Shown: positions 7,482 through 17,373 of the stretch, piece by piece
Numbering within the stretch: the stretch's first letter is position 1
Layout: every line of letters begins with the position of its first letter
DNA from: Membranihabitans marinus
Lineage (GTDB): Bacteria; Bacteroidota; Bacteroidia; Chitinophagales; Saprospiraceae
Direction: 5' to 3'
Assembly: GCF_021729155.1 (NCBI RefSeq)
Contig: NZ_JAJQYA010000014.1
Span: 62,001 to 126,000 of the forward strand
DNA: 64,000 bases
Notes under the pieces: model-generated
What the model saw: the letters and a program-made list of their open reading frames with translations, nothing else
Databases searched by the model: none
Told to the model about the DNA's origin: nothing
Program-made: the position numbers and the translations under genes

Positions 7482-8948
7482 CTACACAGAAAATTCCTCT
7501 AAATGATGCACCTGCCCTTCAGCGCTATAGTGTCGAAACTGAATATAAGGCCTACCTTCTTTTCGAAACACCTCAATTCCCAAAAATCCGCCTTTTAAAT
7601 TTAAATATCGATGCTCAGGCCGATAATCCTCAGCATTCCAACCTTGCACATGATAATCGCTGATGGGGCCAGATCCAAATTCCATAACTTTCGTTTCCAA
7701 ATCTTGAGAAACGTATTGCCAATGCCGATCCCCATTCACTACATACATATTTTTTTGATTGGCAATAAATTTTCGCAACCAAGTTCCTTCATGTTTAAAC
7801 ACCGCATTGGCATGGTTATCTGATTTGCGCTCTCGATCAGGCCCAACAACAGGGGTGGCGGAAATTAGGATTTTAAATGTAGCATCCGAAGCCTCCACGG
7901 TTTCCACAAACCATTTTTTTTGCTCTTCCCCCCAAATACTCTTATCAGGACCATCCTCCATATCGTTTCGAGATCGATACTCTCTTCCTTCCACCATCCA
8001 TATTTCCAAATCCTTGCCCCAGCGAATAGATCGATAAGGTTTCTTGACAATAGGAGCATTCTCATACCATATCTTTATACCATCCTCAATCGAAAGGTCT
8101 CCATAATTCCCCTTCCCTTTGTAAGCATCATCTTTGAGCAAATCGTGATCGTCTTTTATCATATAAATAGGCACCTCCTTGTAAAAATCCCTTAAAGACA
8201 ACCACCCATCCATGGCGTGCCATTTATGACGCGCTTGCTCAATATTTTTGGCCAACGGCCCCGGCTTGTCGTAATAAATATAATCCCCGGTTTGCACGAA
8301 AAAATCGGGTTTTAATTTTCTCATGGTATCATAGGTTTGAAATCCTCTCTCGTCGTCATCAAAACTCCAAAAATACTGACAAGTAGAGGTCACCATATTT
8401 ACCGGCACAATATCTGCCGCCGTAGGCGGGGTTTTAAAAGTCGTAGAGATGGAATTTACCGGACCTCGCTTACTCGCTTTGGCCTCAATCTCCAATTGAT
8501 ATTCCTTTAATGGCTTCAATCCATCGCAAGGCACTTTTATCGTATAATCATTGCCCTCGTTGGCCGTCATCCAATCCGACACCCACTCTCCATCTGATGA
8601 AGTGATTTTCACCCTAGCCAAACCTTCCTGTCCTTTTACCGCACCATCCATCTGATCTACCGGCTGACTCTCATCAAAATCGATGGGATGCCTAAATACT
8701 TCCTCCCTCCTTTCATGCCTCACTGGATTGGGTTTTTCCTGACCACAAAGCCTGGTCCAAATAACCACTGAATTTGAAGTCAACTCGCTAATCTTAAATC
8801 CATTGGTAAAATAAACCGGCGATTTTTTACTCGTTATCGACTTCCACAATCGAGCACTGCCTTCCATATCCCATAGAGATACCGAAAGAAAGCCCACTCC
8901 CATTTTTTCAATAAAATGACGTCTGTCTTTAAAGGTTTTGTTTTTCAT
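7482..8948 (-). CDS. PhoD-like alkaline phosphatase/phosphodiesterase (Tat-exported)
   Basis: A 488-residue metallophosphoesterase of the PhoD family. The N-terminus reads DRRHFIEKMGVGFLSVSL, a twin-arginine signal, so the enzyme folds with its metals before export. An N-terminal fibronectin-like PhoD domain (about 45-175) precedes the catalytic domain. Metal and catalytic motifs seen are TGDYIYY (near 228), KDDHDLLKDD (near 267), ATPVVGPDR and NGDRHWQYVS (near 405). PhoD enzymes hydrolyse phosphomonoesters or diesters using Ca and Fe. It is the last gene of the sigma/FecR/SusCD run and follows the sulfatase by four bases, so it is very likely cotranscribed and acts in the periplasm or at the surface on the substrate taken up by SusCD (inference). 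Confidence 0.88.
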   Translation of the reverse strand: MKNKTFKDRRHFIEKMGVGFLSVSLWDMEGSARLWKSITSKKSPVYFTNGFKISELTSNSVVIWTRLCGQEKPNPVRHERREEVFRHPIDFDESQPVDQMDGAVKGQEGLARVKITSSDGEWVSDWMTANEGNDYTIKVPCDGLKPLKEYQLEIEAKASKRGPVNSISTTFKTPPTAADIVPVNMVTSTCQYFWSFDDDERGFQTYDTMRKLKPDFFVQTGDYIYYDKPGPLAKNIEQARHKWHAMDGWLSLRDFYKEVPIYMIKDDHDLLKDDAYKGKGNYGDLSIEDGIKIWYENAPIVKKPYRSIRWGKDLEIWMVEGREYRSRNDMEDGPDKSIWGEEQKKWFVETVEASDATFKILISATPVVGPDRERKSDNHANAVFKHEGTWLRKFIANQKNMYVVNGDRHWQYVSQDLETKVMEFGSGPISDYHVQGWNAEDYRPEHRYLNLKGGFLGIEVFRKEGRPYIQFRHYSAEGQVHHLEEFSV

Positions 8949-8952
8949 ATTC

Positions 8953-10485
8953 TTAATTTTTATAAGGGATGCCTACAGATTCTGCCCATTTTTGCCATTG
9001 TAATTTCATAGATTCTAATCTATCTTCCTCCACCTGGGCCAAGTTTTGGGTCTCGGTTCGATCTTTTTTCATATTGTATAATTCCCAAGTATCTTTCCAC
9101 CTCACCAACTTCCAATCCTCTGTGCGCAAGGCACTGCCTTTTTGCCAATCAAAATACAAAGGCGAAGCGCGATATACATCTTCCCCCCTAACCAAGGGCA
9201 GTATATTAACCCCCTGCAATGAAGGCAATTCACGCCCTTTGTACTGCCTAGGATACTCTGCCTGAGACAACTCTATCAATGTGGGCATAATATCGATTAA
9301 ATGCAGAGGTTGGTGATTGACACTGCCTTTATTTTTCAATCCTCTGGGCCAATGAAATATAAAAGGAGTGGCCGTCCCTCCTTCATAGGAGGCATTCTTA
9401 TTATGTCGAAAAGGTGTATTCGCCACATTGGACCAATTGCCTTGTAGTGAAGCCCATCGATCGATATCTCCGATTTGTCCTTCCCCTCTATCCACCACTT
9501 CAGCCGAAGCCCCATTGTCGGACAAAAACATAAATACGGTATTGTCCCATTCCCCACTTTCTTTGATGACCTCAATCAGTCGGCCTATATTGCGATCCAA
9601 TTCATCGATCATGGCCGCATACACTTGCATCCGCCGTACTTGATCGGCCTTAATCGAGTCGTTTAAATCCGACCAAGATGGATAGGTCGGCAAAGATCGA
9701 GGGTAGCGGTCATCGAGCAAGCCAGAAGCGATCTGTCGCTTATACCGAGCTGCAGCGATGGCCTCATAGCCCACATCGTAAACGCCCTCATATTTCTGAA
9801 TCACAGACTCTGGTGCTTGCAGCGGATCATGAGGTGCTTGATAAGACATATAAAGCAAAAACGGCTTTTCTTCTTCAGCATATTTTTTTAAAAAATCACA
9901 GGCCCAATCCGTCCATGTCGTCGTAGCATAGTAATCGGCTGGCGGAGTATAGGGCTGCTTCAATTCGCCATCAAAAGCAAATACCCGTTTGCCGTACCTT
10001 TTTTGAGCTGGCATTGGCTCTCCAGGGCGCTGCAATCCCGGATTAAAATAATTTGCAGCTCCATCGCGCAATCCATAATAGTGATCGAATCCCCAGTCGT
10101 AGGGATTGTCCGTACTGTGATGTTTGCCCACAAACAAAGTAGTATAACCCGCTCGCTTCAGCACTTCGCCAAAAAATATCCCATTGGTAAAATTCTCCGG
10201 CTTTTTATCCATGCCTACCTGCTGAGCATATAAGCCAGTCAATAAAATAGCCCGCGAAGGAAAACATTTACTGGTATTGTGCATCTGGGTAAATCGAATT
10301 CCATTTTTAGCCAATTCATCTAAATTCGGCGTAGATATCTCAGAACCATATGCTCCGATATCGGAATAGCCCAAATCATCGGCTAAAACAATTACAATAT
10401 TGGGACGATCCTCGTTTAACTTTTGTCCAGTGGAAATATTAAGGCCAAGGCCCAGTAGCAAAATCAGTAAAAATGTTTTTTTCAT
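8953..10485 (-). CDS. Sulfatase (arylsulfatase family, S1)
   Basis: An exported sulfatase of about 510 residues that hydrolyses a sulfate ester. The start chosen is the ATG at 10485, because the preceding in-frame ATG at 10503 only adds MDTIFF before a clean signal peptide (MKKTFLLILLLGLGLNISTGQ). Core motifs are RPNIVIVLADDLGYSDIGAYG (metal-binding aspartates), the formylglycine site CFPSRAILLTG with the modifiable cysteine, the lysine in VGKHHSTDNP and the FLSDNGAS metal motif. The catalytic cysteine requires a formylglycine-generating enzyme that is not in the window. The four-base gap to the downstream PhoD gene implies one transcript. Its natural ester is unknown; adjacent SusCD and two phosphatases argue for a surface-captured, esterified substrate. 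Confidence 0.93.
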   Translation of the reverse strand: MKKTFLLILLLGLGLNISTGQKLNEDRPNIVIVLADDLGYSDIGAYGSEISTPNLDELAKNGIRFTQMHNTSKCFPSRAILLTGLYAQQVGMDKKPENFTNGIFFGEVLKRAGYTTLFVGKHHSTDNPYDWGFDHYYGLRDGAANYFNPGLQRPGEPMPAQKRYGKRVFAFDGELKQPYTPPADYYATTTWTDWACDFLKKYAEEEKPFLLYMSYQAPHDPLQAPESVIQKYEGVYDVGYEAIAAARYKRQIASGLLDDRYPRSLPTYPSWSDLNDSIKADQVRRMQVYAAMIDELDRNIGRLIEVIKESGEWDNTVFMFLSDNGASAEVVDRGEGQIGDIDRWASLQGNWSNVANTPFRHNKNASYEGGTATPFIFHWPRGLKNKGSVNHQPLHLIDIMPTLIELSQAEYPRQYKGRELPSLQGVNILPLVRGEDVYRASPLYFDWQKGSALRTEDWKLVRWKDTWELYNMKKDRTETQNLAQVEEDRLESMKLQWQKWAESVGIPYKN

Positions 10486-10629
10486 AAAAAATATAGTATC
10501 CATTATCGTTAATCATTTTGTCAACACACAGCTCTAAAATTTCACAAAACACCACTTACCCCCATCAGATATTCCAGTATTAACTACAAATAAAATTAAA
10601 ATTTGCCCTAAATTAATCAATCCCATCCT

Positions 10630-12102
10630 CTATTGGGGAGTTAAATCCGATAACTTCAAAGATTTTTGATATAAAACCCGACCATCTTCCCTCAATAACC
10701 GATAATGCAGGCTAGGCTCTTCCTTGTTGGCCTTCATCGTCAATTCTCCAAAGGCAAATTGACCATCGATACCGTACAACTGAGTCGTCCATTCTTCTTT
10801 TTGAGCAGGAGGTCCTACCCGAGCCCCCATACTGGCAGCTTCAAATTCATAGAATTGAAATCCATTGGATCGAGGGATGGTAAATCCCCGGGCTCCATGT
10901 CGATCACCAGAAATCAAAACCACTCCCTTGATATTATTTTCTTCGATAAAAGAAAATAACTCTTCTCTGCCTTCGGCATCGTTGACACCCCAAGAATCCT
11001 TGCCATTGGACACATAATCACTCCACATCGAACCACAGGACAATACGATAAAGGGTCCACGGCACTTGAGCAATTCTGCCTTCAACCAATCCATCTGCTC
11101 ACGACCCAAAAACGAGGCTTCCCCACCAGATCTATAGTAGCGATTGTCCGTCATAATCACATCGGCCATACCAATCCTCGTCCGAAAATATATGCCTTCG
11201 GTCTCTTCATCCTCAGCATAGGCGGGATTATTCCACGATTCACGGAAAACTTTGGCTACAGCTTCTTTATCTTTTTTGACATATCCCTCGGGCACACCAG
11301 CTAAGTCATTGCCAAAATAATCGTGATCATCCCATGAGGCGTAAACGGGGATTTGGCTCACCACATCCTGCCAAGCCGGTGACTGATCCCTCAATAGATA
11401 GTCGGCCTTGTGCATACCTATATTATTCATTCGATCTTGCACGGCAATGTCGCCCAACAACATCAAGGCATCGGGATCTCTAGACTGGACAAATTCCATC
11501 ATTTTCTCATTCCACAATCCCCATCTATGCGGGCAAGAACCAAAAACTATCCTAGTTTCCTCCGCTTCGTCAGCTACTGGACTGGTTTTAAACCTCGTCG
11601 TCATAGGAAGGGATAGTACTTCGTCGTCGAGCAATACCTGATATTCGTATTGACGATCAGGCCTCAATCCTGTAATTTTGATTTGACCTCGCAAGTCTGT
11701 ATCAAAATCGGTATACACGGGCCCAAAAGTTTTGTCTAGGCCCGAGCCCTTTACTCTAATCTTTACTGCAGTGGGCTGAATACTTCGCAACCAAATAGTG
11801 ACTCCATCGGACTGAAGGTCGCCCAGCATGGGGCCAGAGAACAACTTCCATCCGTTTTCAGCGGCCAATGATTTAAATTTTTCATTTTTTACCACATCCT
11901 GATACATGGCCTGAGGATGGGCAGACAAAACCTCGTAAGCCGCCATATAGGTAGACTTTGTGGCTTGGTCTGCCTTCCAAAAATCCATGATATCGGCATT
12001 GGTAGTGGTCTTATTCATCACGTGATCAGACTCACCAAAATACTGTCCAAACCCCATAAAGGGCAGACAAAACATCATCACTATTATTCTAAATGCAGTC
12101 AT
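10630..12102 (-). CDS. PhoD-like phosphatase, second paralogue (exported)
   Basis: A 490-residue PhoD-family metallophosphoesterase with an ordinary Sec signal (MTAFRIIVMMFCLPFMGFGQ) rather than a twin-arginine signal. After an N-terminal extension of about 85 residues there is a fibronectin-like domain (about 85-175) and the catalytic domain with GSCPHRWGLWNEKM, LLGDIAVQDR, ASWDDHDYFGND, DNRYYR and SGDRHGARGF. It is divergent from the paralogue at 7482, so the two probably cleave different phosphoesters. It starts 10 bases after the SusD stop and is followed by a 144-base gap before the sulfatase. The call at family level is firm; specificity is open. Confidence 0.88.
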   Translation of the reverse strand: MTAFRIIVMMFCLPFMGFGQYFGESDHVMNKTTTNADIMDFWKADQATKSTYMAAYEVLSAHPQAMYQDVVKNEKFKSLAAENGWKLFSGPMLGDLQSDGVTIWLRSIQPTAVKIRVKGSGLDKTFGPVYTDFDTDLRGQIKITGLRPDRQYEYQVLLDDEVLSLPMTTRFKTSPVADEAEETRIVFGSCPHRWGLWNEKMMEFVQSRDPDALMLLGDIAVQDRMNNIGMHKADYLLRDQSPAWQDVVSQIPVYASWDDHDYFGNDLAGVPEGYVKKDKEAVAKVFRESWNNPAYAEDEETEGIYFRTRIGMADVIMTDNRYYRSGGEASFLGREQMDWLKAELLKCRGPFIVLSCGSMWSDYVSNGKDSWGVNDAEGREELFSFIEENNIKGVVLISGDRHGARGFTIPRSNGFQFYEFEAASMGARVGPPAQKEEWTTQLYGIDGQFAFGELTMKANKEEPSLHYRLLREDGRVLYQKSLKLSDLTPQ

Positions 12103-12112
12103 ATTTTATTGC

Positions 12113-13831
12113 TTAATAACCGGGATTTTGTCCCAAATCAACTTCGGTATTTTTCTCAATTTCATTAAAAGGAATAGGCCAAAGATTATTGAATTCATTG
12201 TAAAAATCTCCAACCCAAGTATTGTATTTTTTTGTGCGCTCAACCAATTTACCCAACCTAGTCAATGTCAGCAGTCTAAATGATTCAAAATGCAATTCGC
12301 GTAAGCGTTCGTCCAACAAGTAATCCAACGTTACGTCAGAAGCTTGAATTTCTGGGGCTTGCGCTCTTCTTCGAACGGTATTGATATCGGCAGCAGCCAA
12401 TTCCAAATTGTTTTTACCCAAATAAGCCTCAGCTCTCAACAGATAGGTTTCCGCCAAACGAACCATGTAGCGATCTCTATAAGTAGCCTGAGCCGCACTG
12501 GTCAAAGATCCAGGCACAGTTTGATCGGCGAGATACAACTCTGTTGGAATCTGCCCAACCGTAGACAATTTCGCAAAAACAGGGAAAAAATTACGCGAAG
12601 TATCATTGGAAGTAGACAGGGCAATGGGCAAATTGTCCTTAAATATCCACTGTCCATCGTAGTCGGAATCGGGATTATTGACTTTAAAATCTCTTACGAT
12701 ATTGTATTCTGAATTTCTGATATCACTATCATAGCCACTTTTCTGCCAAATGCCATCGTAGAGGTATTTGGAAGGATTAATAAATCCCGACCCTCGTCCG
12801 TAGTAGGACGCATTGGGATAGGGAATCATCGGTGGCGCCGATCCATCGGCATTGGTCACCTTGGCCTGCCATAATCGAGGAACAGCCAATCTAGTCATTA
12901 ATGCGCCATCAGCTCCTCCGGGCACATTAAATTCGTACTGAATCACCCATAGGGCTTCGGAGTTGCCCGTCGATCGGTTCTGATTGCCCGCTCTAAATAA
13001 ATCCCAATATACATCGCCGCCAAATTCCATTTGATCGACCATGGTTCCAAAGCGCTCCGTCATCAAGGCCGTACTGGGATGATCGATAACTTTGGAAGCG
13101 GCAGCAATGGCCTCATCGTATTTCCCCAAGGAAATATACACCTCGGACAACACGTGATAGGCCACTAAATTATTGATTCTCGAATCTTGAGCCTGGTCAA
13201 TATCTAGGGTGTTTTCTGCGGCAAATTTTAAATCGGCTGCACTCTGCTCATACACCGTCGATCTACTGGCACGCTCAAAATCCCGTCGAGGGCTGAGCAC
13301 TTCTTCGAGTACTATAGGTACATCTCCGTATAAGTTGGCCAACATTTTATACATATATCCTCGAAAGAACATGGCTTCGGCTTGAATCAATCTCGCCTGA
13401 TCTTCCGTCAATTCACTAATCTCGGATTGAGATCTGCCGATGATCACATTGGCATCGTATATGATTAAATAGGCCGGTCGCCACAATCCATCGTAGACTA
13501 CAGGAGTATTGGTGGGCAATAGTACTGAACCGCCCCAGTCGGGCTTCACTCCCAAATCCTTGTGGGTATATATCATATCCGTCCCCGTCCAAGACAAAGA
13601 TGGAAATTCAGTTGCCGTAGCACTAGTCGTAAAATTTTCTCGAAACCGACTGTATAAATTGACCAAGGCCGCATCAAAGTCATTGGCCGTGACGTAGGCA
13701 TTTTCCGGTGATAGAAAATCAATGGGTACTTCATTGAGAAATTCATCCTCATTACAAGAAGTCACAAAGAGTGTAGTCATCAACAGAATATATAGAGGGA
13801 TACTTTTAATTATAGATTTTAAAACCATCAT
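12113..13831 (-). CDS. SusD/RagB-family nutrient-binding outer-membrane lipoprotein
   Basis: A 572-residue surface lipoprotein. The signal peptide ends in the lipobox FVTSC (residues 22-26), followed by NEDEFLNEVP, the standard SusD/RagB start. TPR-like helical segments follow, for example ARLIQAEAMFFRGYMYKMLANLYGDVPIV, and the C-terminal RagB/SusD signature is seen as RYMVRLAETYLLRAEAYLG, then LLDERLRELHFESFRLLTLTRLGKLVER and the end LWPIPFNEIEKNTEVDLGQNPGY. Together with the SusC protein encoded immediately upstream it forms the lid and channel of a TonB-dependent uptake complex. The ligand cannot be read from sequence; the neighbouring enzymes suggest a phosphorylated and sulfated compound rather than a plain polysaccharide, as no glycoside hydrolase is present in the locus. 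Confidence 0.96.
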   Translation of the reverse strand: MMVLKSIIKSIPLYILLMTTLFVTSCNEDEFLNEVPIDFLSPENAYVTANDFDAALVNLYSRFRENFTTSATATEFPSLSWTGTDMIYTHKDLGVKPDWGGSVLLPTNTPVVYDGLWRPAYLIIYDANVIIGRSQSEISELTEDQARLIQAEAMFFRGYMYKMLANLYGDVPIVLEEVLSPRRDFERASRSTVYEQSAADLKFAAENTLDIDQAQDSRINNLVAYHVLSEVYISLGKYDEAIAAASKVIDHPSTALMTERFGTMVDQMEFGGDVYWDLFRAGNQNRSTGNSEALWVIQYEFNVPGGADGALMTRLAVPRLWQAKVTNADGSAPPMIPYPNASYYGRGSGFINPSKYLYDGIWQKSGYDSDIRNSEYNIVRDFKVNNPDSDYDGQWIFKDNLPIALSTSNDTSRNFFPVFAKLSTVGQIPTELYLADQTVPGSLTSAAQATYRDRYMVRLAETYLLRAEAYLGKNNLELAAADINTVRRRAQAPEIQASDVTLDYLLDERLRELHFESFRLLTLTRLGKLVERTKKYNTWVGDFYNEFNNLWPIPFNEIEKNTEVDLGQNPGY

Positions 13832-13864
13832 CGTATTAAATTTTAAACGTTAAGAAAGTAATTT

Positions 13865-16800
13865 TTAAAATGCCAGATTCAATCCCAGAGAATAGCCCTT
13901 AAGTACAGGCAATCCCGAAGAGGTGATCTTTTGACCTGTCTCTGGATCCCAACCTCGCCAATTGGTAAAAGTGGCTAGGTTTTTTCCGCTGACAAATAGC
14001 TTTAAACTTTCTAATTTTATTTTTTCCAACCATTGATCCATAAAGGTGTAGGACAAGGATACATCCTGCAATCTTACAAAACTGCGTGGACTGTATTGTG
14101 TACCAGCCAAACCACTTGAGATATTGATATTGGGTCGTTGATAGGTAGCATTGGGATTTTCCGGTGTCCAAAAATCAAGATCATTGGGAAAGTGAATATT
14201 AAAGTGATTTTCCTGATTGATGATTCCCCAAGCATTGAGATTGTCTTCGCCCAAATAATATCCATTTCCACCTTGAATGGAATTTACAAAGACTCGCAAA
14301 GTCCAATTGTTGTACTGTAGACTGTTGTTGATACTAAATCGAAAGTTGGGCGATGAATAACCGAGAATACTTCTATCGTCTGGGGTAATCTGTCCATCAC
14401 CATTGACATCGACTACTTTATAAGCACCCAAATCAGAATAGGCGGGAATCTCATCACCCACTTGCCAAAACCCATCGATTTGATAACCGTAGATGGCATC
14501 GATGGATTCACCGATAAACAGACCTTCAGAAATCAAGTCGTCTTCTACTCCGTCGCCGTCGTTGTCAAAACCCAATAATTCTACCAATTTGTTTCTATTT
14601 CTAGAGAATACAAAGGAGGTTTCCCAAGTGAAATTTTTCTTTTGGATATTGACTGATGTAATGGTCAAATCCAATCCCTGATTGTGAATCCGCCCTAAAT
14701 TGTCGGGGAAAGTTTCGAAACGACTGATTCCCGGAATATCCACTTGGTAGAGCAAGTCTGTGGTTTCGTTATTGTAATAATCGACCGAACCGATCAATCT
14801 TTCTTTAAGAACACCGAAGTCGAATCCCACATTAAACCCTGTCGTCGTTTCCCATTTGAGATCTGGGCTGGCCAGTTTGCTAATGGCCTGAGAGTAAACC
14901 GGAGTTCCATCGGCCAAGATATAGTCGAATCCAGCATTGATCTGAGCCAAAGTCTGATATCTACCGATGGTTCTATTGCCATTGGATCCATAGGACAACC
15001 TCAATTTCAATGTATTGACCCAAGGCAGGGCATCGGCGACAAAGTTTTCTTCAGACATCACCCATGCCAAAGACACAGAAGGGAAAATCCCAAATTTGTT
15101 GGACGCTCCAAAACCTGAAAATCCATCCCTTCTAACCGTTGCTGTAAATAAATATTTGTAGTCAAAACCGTAGTTAATTCTAGCCATTTGGTAGAGGCTG
15201 GCTTCTTCCCATGCCCCGGTGATAGCCAGTTGCTGATCGGCACTTCCCGACTGCAAACTATTGTATCCCAATACGGGATTGGCAAAAATGGATGACGTGG
15301 CTTGGGTCAAATCGTACTTTCTATTTTCTGCCCCATAAACCAAGGTGACAAAAAGATTATGTCGCTGATTAAAGTTTCTTTTATAAGTCAATATATGATC
15401 GCTCAACCAACTGTTGGTCAGACCGATTTGCTTACTTCCCTGACCTTGAAAATTACTGCTGTATTCTCTAAAGTAATTGATATTGGCATTCTGATAGTTT
15501 ACCGAATAGTTTCCTTTGTAAGACAGACCTTCGATAAAAGGCAGATCGATATTAGCATAAAAATTGCCAAAGAGATTCAACCTCTTATTTAGGTAGTCGG
15601 ATTCCAACTGAATTAAAGGATTGGTAGTCAATCCACCGGTCAGCTGAATTAATTCCCCAGCCTCGTTGTAAGCCGTTGCAAAAGGCGAGATATAGCGATT
15701 ACCGACACTGACTTCTGGACCGTCGTAATTGCTTTTGGCCACAGTGGATTGCAGGCCTAAATCCAACCAGTTATTGACCTTGGTTTCTACATTTACCCGA
15801 GCATTTAATCGCTGGTAGCCTTCATTTTTCATATAACCTTCCTGATCGGTTAATCCCATGGAGATATAGTAATTACTCCACTCCGATCGATTGGCCAGAG
15901 AGAGATTGTGGTTTTGAATATAGGGGTTGTCATTGGTCAATAGATCGTACCAATTGTCAGATCGACCTTGATTATAGGCGGTTATTTCATCATTGGTTTT
16001 AAAGTTGGATGAGGGTTCCCAACCTTGGACAGGATTGAGATAACCCGACTCTTGAGTTCTACTGTTGAATATATCTGACCATTCGGTTTTTTGTAGGTAA
16101 TCTTCTGGGCTTCCAGTGGCAAACTCCTTGATAGGACTCTGAAAGGTCATAGAGTTGTTGTAGCGAATGATGGGTTTGCCGACTTCACCCCCACTTTTGG
16201 TAGTCAATATAATTACTCCATTGGAGGCCTGTGATCCGTAGATGGATGCTGCACTGGCATCTTTGAGCACATCGACGGTTTTGATATCGCTGGGATTGAT
16301 GTCGCTTATATTTCCTCGATAGATTACTCCGTCGAGAACAATGAGAGGGTTTTGCTCTCCAGACAGGGAAGTCCGTCCCCTGATTTGCATATCTGGCTCG
16401 GCACCGGCTTCATTGACCTGACCGATATTGAGGCCGGGAACAGATCCTTGTAGGGATTGCATAATGGATATATTGGGCTGTTCTCTAAACGATTCTATAT
16501 CTGCCCGAACTACTGAACCGGTAAGATCGGATTTGTTTTGTACCCCGTACCCTACGACGATTATCTCGTCCAGCATCTCGGCATCGGAGACCATGACGAT
16601 TTCAATATTGGATTTGCCATTGACGGGAACTTCTTGGCTTTGGTAACCGATATAAGAACAAATCAAGATGGCATTTTCATTAACCCCAGCCAATTCAAAA
16701 TTTCCATCAAAATCGGTGGCCGTACCTTTGTCTGTGCCTTTCACAGTCACATTGACACCGATGAGGGATTCACCGCTTTGGTCGACGACACGACCGGAGA

Positions 16801-17278
16801 CAACTAATTCCAATTTTTTAAAATTGCGATTCACCTGCAAGGCATGGGTTTTGGGCAAAGCGGATACCACAACGGGGCGTTCTACCAATGCTCGGTAAAC
16901 GATAATTTTGTTATTGGCTACTTTGTACAGAAATGGAGTTTGTTTTAAAACAAGATTGAGGACTTCCTCCAGATTGAGTTTTTGCTGAGCCAAACTCACG
17001 GCATAGGCATTGACCTCATTGGGACTGTATGCAAATCGATAATGGGTTTGGGCTTCAATTTTCTGAAAAACTTCAGACAGGTTTTCATTGGACACTTCCA
17101 ATTGGATAATTTCATCTTGTAGGCCTTGCGCATGACTATTACTTCCCAGCACGAGCTGCAAACTAAATACCATAGAGAATGCACAAATAAAACTTAATTT
17201 CATCCAGAATGAATTATTTCTGAGTAAGCTCACACCATAATTATCCAAAGGATTGACCTTGAATATTAAATATTTCAT
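13865..17278 (-). CDS. SusC/RagA-family TonB-linked outer-membrane transporter with STN signalling domain
   Basis: A 1137-residue outer-membrane receptor. Order of domains: signal region (hydrophobic 25-45, ending SNSHAQG), STN/secretin-TonB short N-terminal domain (about 57-118), carboxypeptidase-regulatory-like domain (about 157-232, VSGRVVDQSGESLIGVNVTVKG), plug (about 240-360, with DEIIVVGYGVQNKSDLTGSV and the SusC signature NPLIVLDGVIYRG), then the 22-strand barrel ending in GLNLAF. The STN domain normally contacts a FecR-type anti-sigma factor, and such a gene lies just upstream, so this transporter probably also reports substrate presence. SusD follows after 33 bases. Length and domain order are typical. 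The imported ligand is unknown. Confidence 0.97.
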   Translation of the reverse strand: MKYLIFKVNPLDNYGVSLLRNNSFWMKLSFICAFSMVFSLQLVLGSNSHAQGLQDEIIQLEVSNENLSEVFQKIEAQTHYRFAYSPNEVNAYAVSLAQQKLNLEEVLNLVLKQTPFLYKVANNKIIVYRALVERPVVVSALPKTHALQVNRNFKKLELVVSGRVVDQSGESLIGVNVTVKGTDKGTATDFDGNFELAGVNENAILICSYIGYQSQEVPVNGKSNIEIVMVSDAEMLDEIIVVGYGVQNKSDLTGSVVRADIESFREQPNISIMQSLQGSVPGLNIGQVNEAGAEPDMQIRGRTSLSGEQNPLIVLDGVIYRGNISDINPSDIKTVDVLKDASAASIYGSQASNGVIILTTKSGGEVGKPIIRYNNSMTFQSPIKEFATGSPEDYLQKTEWSDIFNSRTQESGYLNPVQGWEPSSNFKTNDEITAYNQGRSDNWYDLLTNDNPYIQNHNLSLANRSEWSNYYISMGLTDQEGYMKNEGYQRLNARVNVETKVNNWLDLGLQSTVAKSNYDGPEVSVGNRYISPFATAYNEAGELIQLTGGLTTNPLIQLESDYLNKRLNLFGNFYANIDLPFIEGLSYKGNYSVNYQNANINYFREYSSNFQGQGSKQIGLTNSWLSDHILTYKRNFNQRHNLFVTLVYGAENRKYDLTQATSSIFANPVLGYNSLQSGSADQQLAITGAWEEASLYQMARINYGFDYKYLFTATVRRDGFSGFGASNKFGIFPSVSLAWVMSEENFVADALPWVNTLKLRLSYGSNGNRTIGRYQTLAQINAGFDYILADGTPVYSQAISKLASPDLKWETTTGFNVGFDFGVLKERLIGSVDYYNNETTDLLYQVDIPGISRFETFPDNLGRIHNQGLDLTITSVNIQKKNFTWETSFVFSRNRNKLVELLGFDNDGDGVEDDLISEGLFIGESIDAIYGYQIDGFWQVGDEIPAYSDLGAYKVVDVNGDGQITPDDRSILGYSSPNFRFSINNSLQYNNWTLRVFVNSIQGGNGYYLGEDNLNAWGIINQENHFNIHFPNDLDFWTPENPNATYQRPNINISSGLAGTQYSPRSFVRLQDVSLSYTFMDQWLEKIKLESLKLFVSGKNLATFTNWRGWDPETGQKITSSGLPVLKGYSLGLNLAF

Positions 17279-17373
17279 ATTTTTGATTTTTTAAATAGTT
17301 GATAGAACCGATTATTTAAACTTCATTGTCTTTTCGGTGGCCGCCGGAGAGACAATTTTTTTTCCAGTATTTT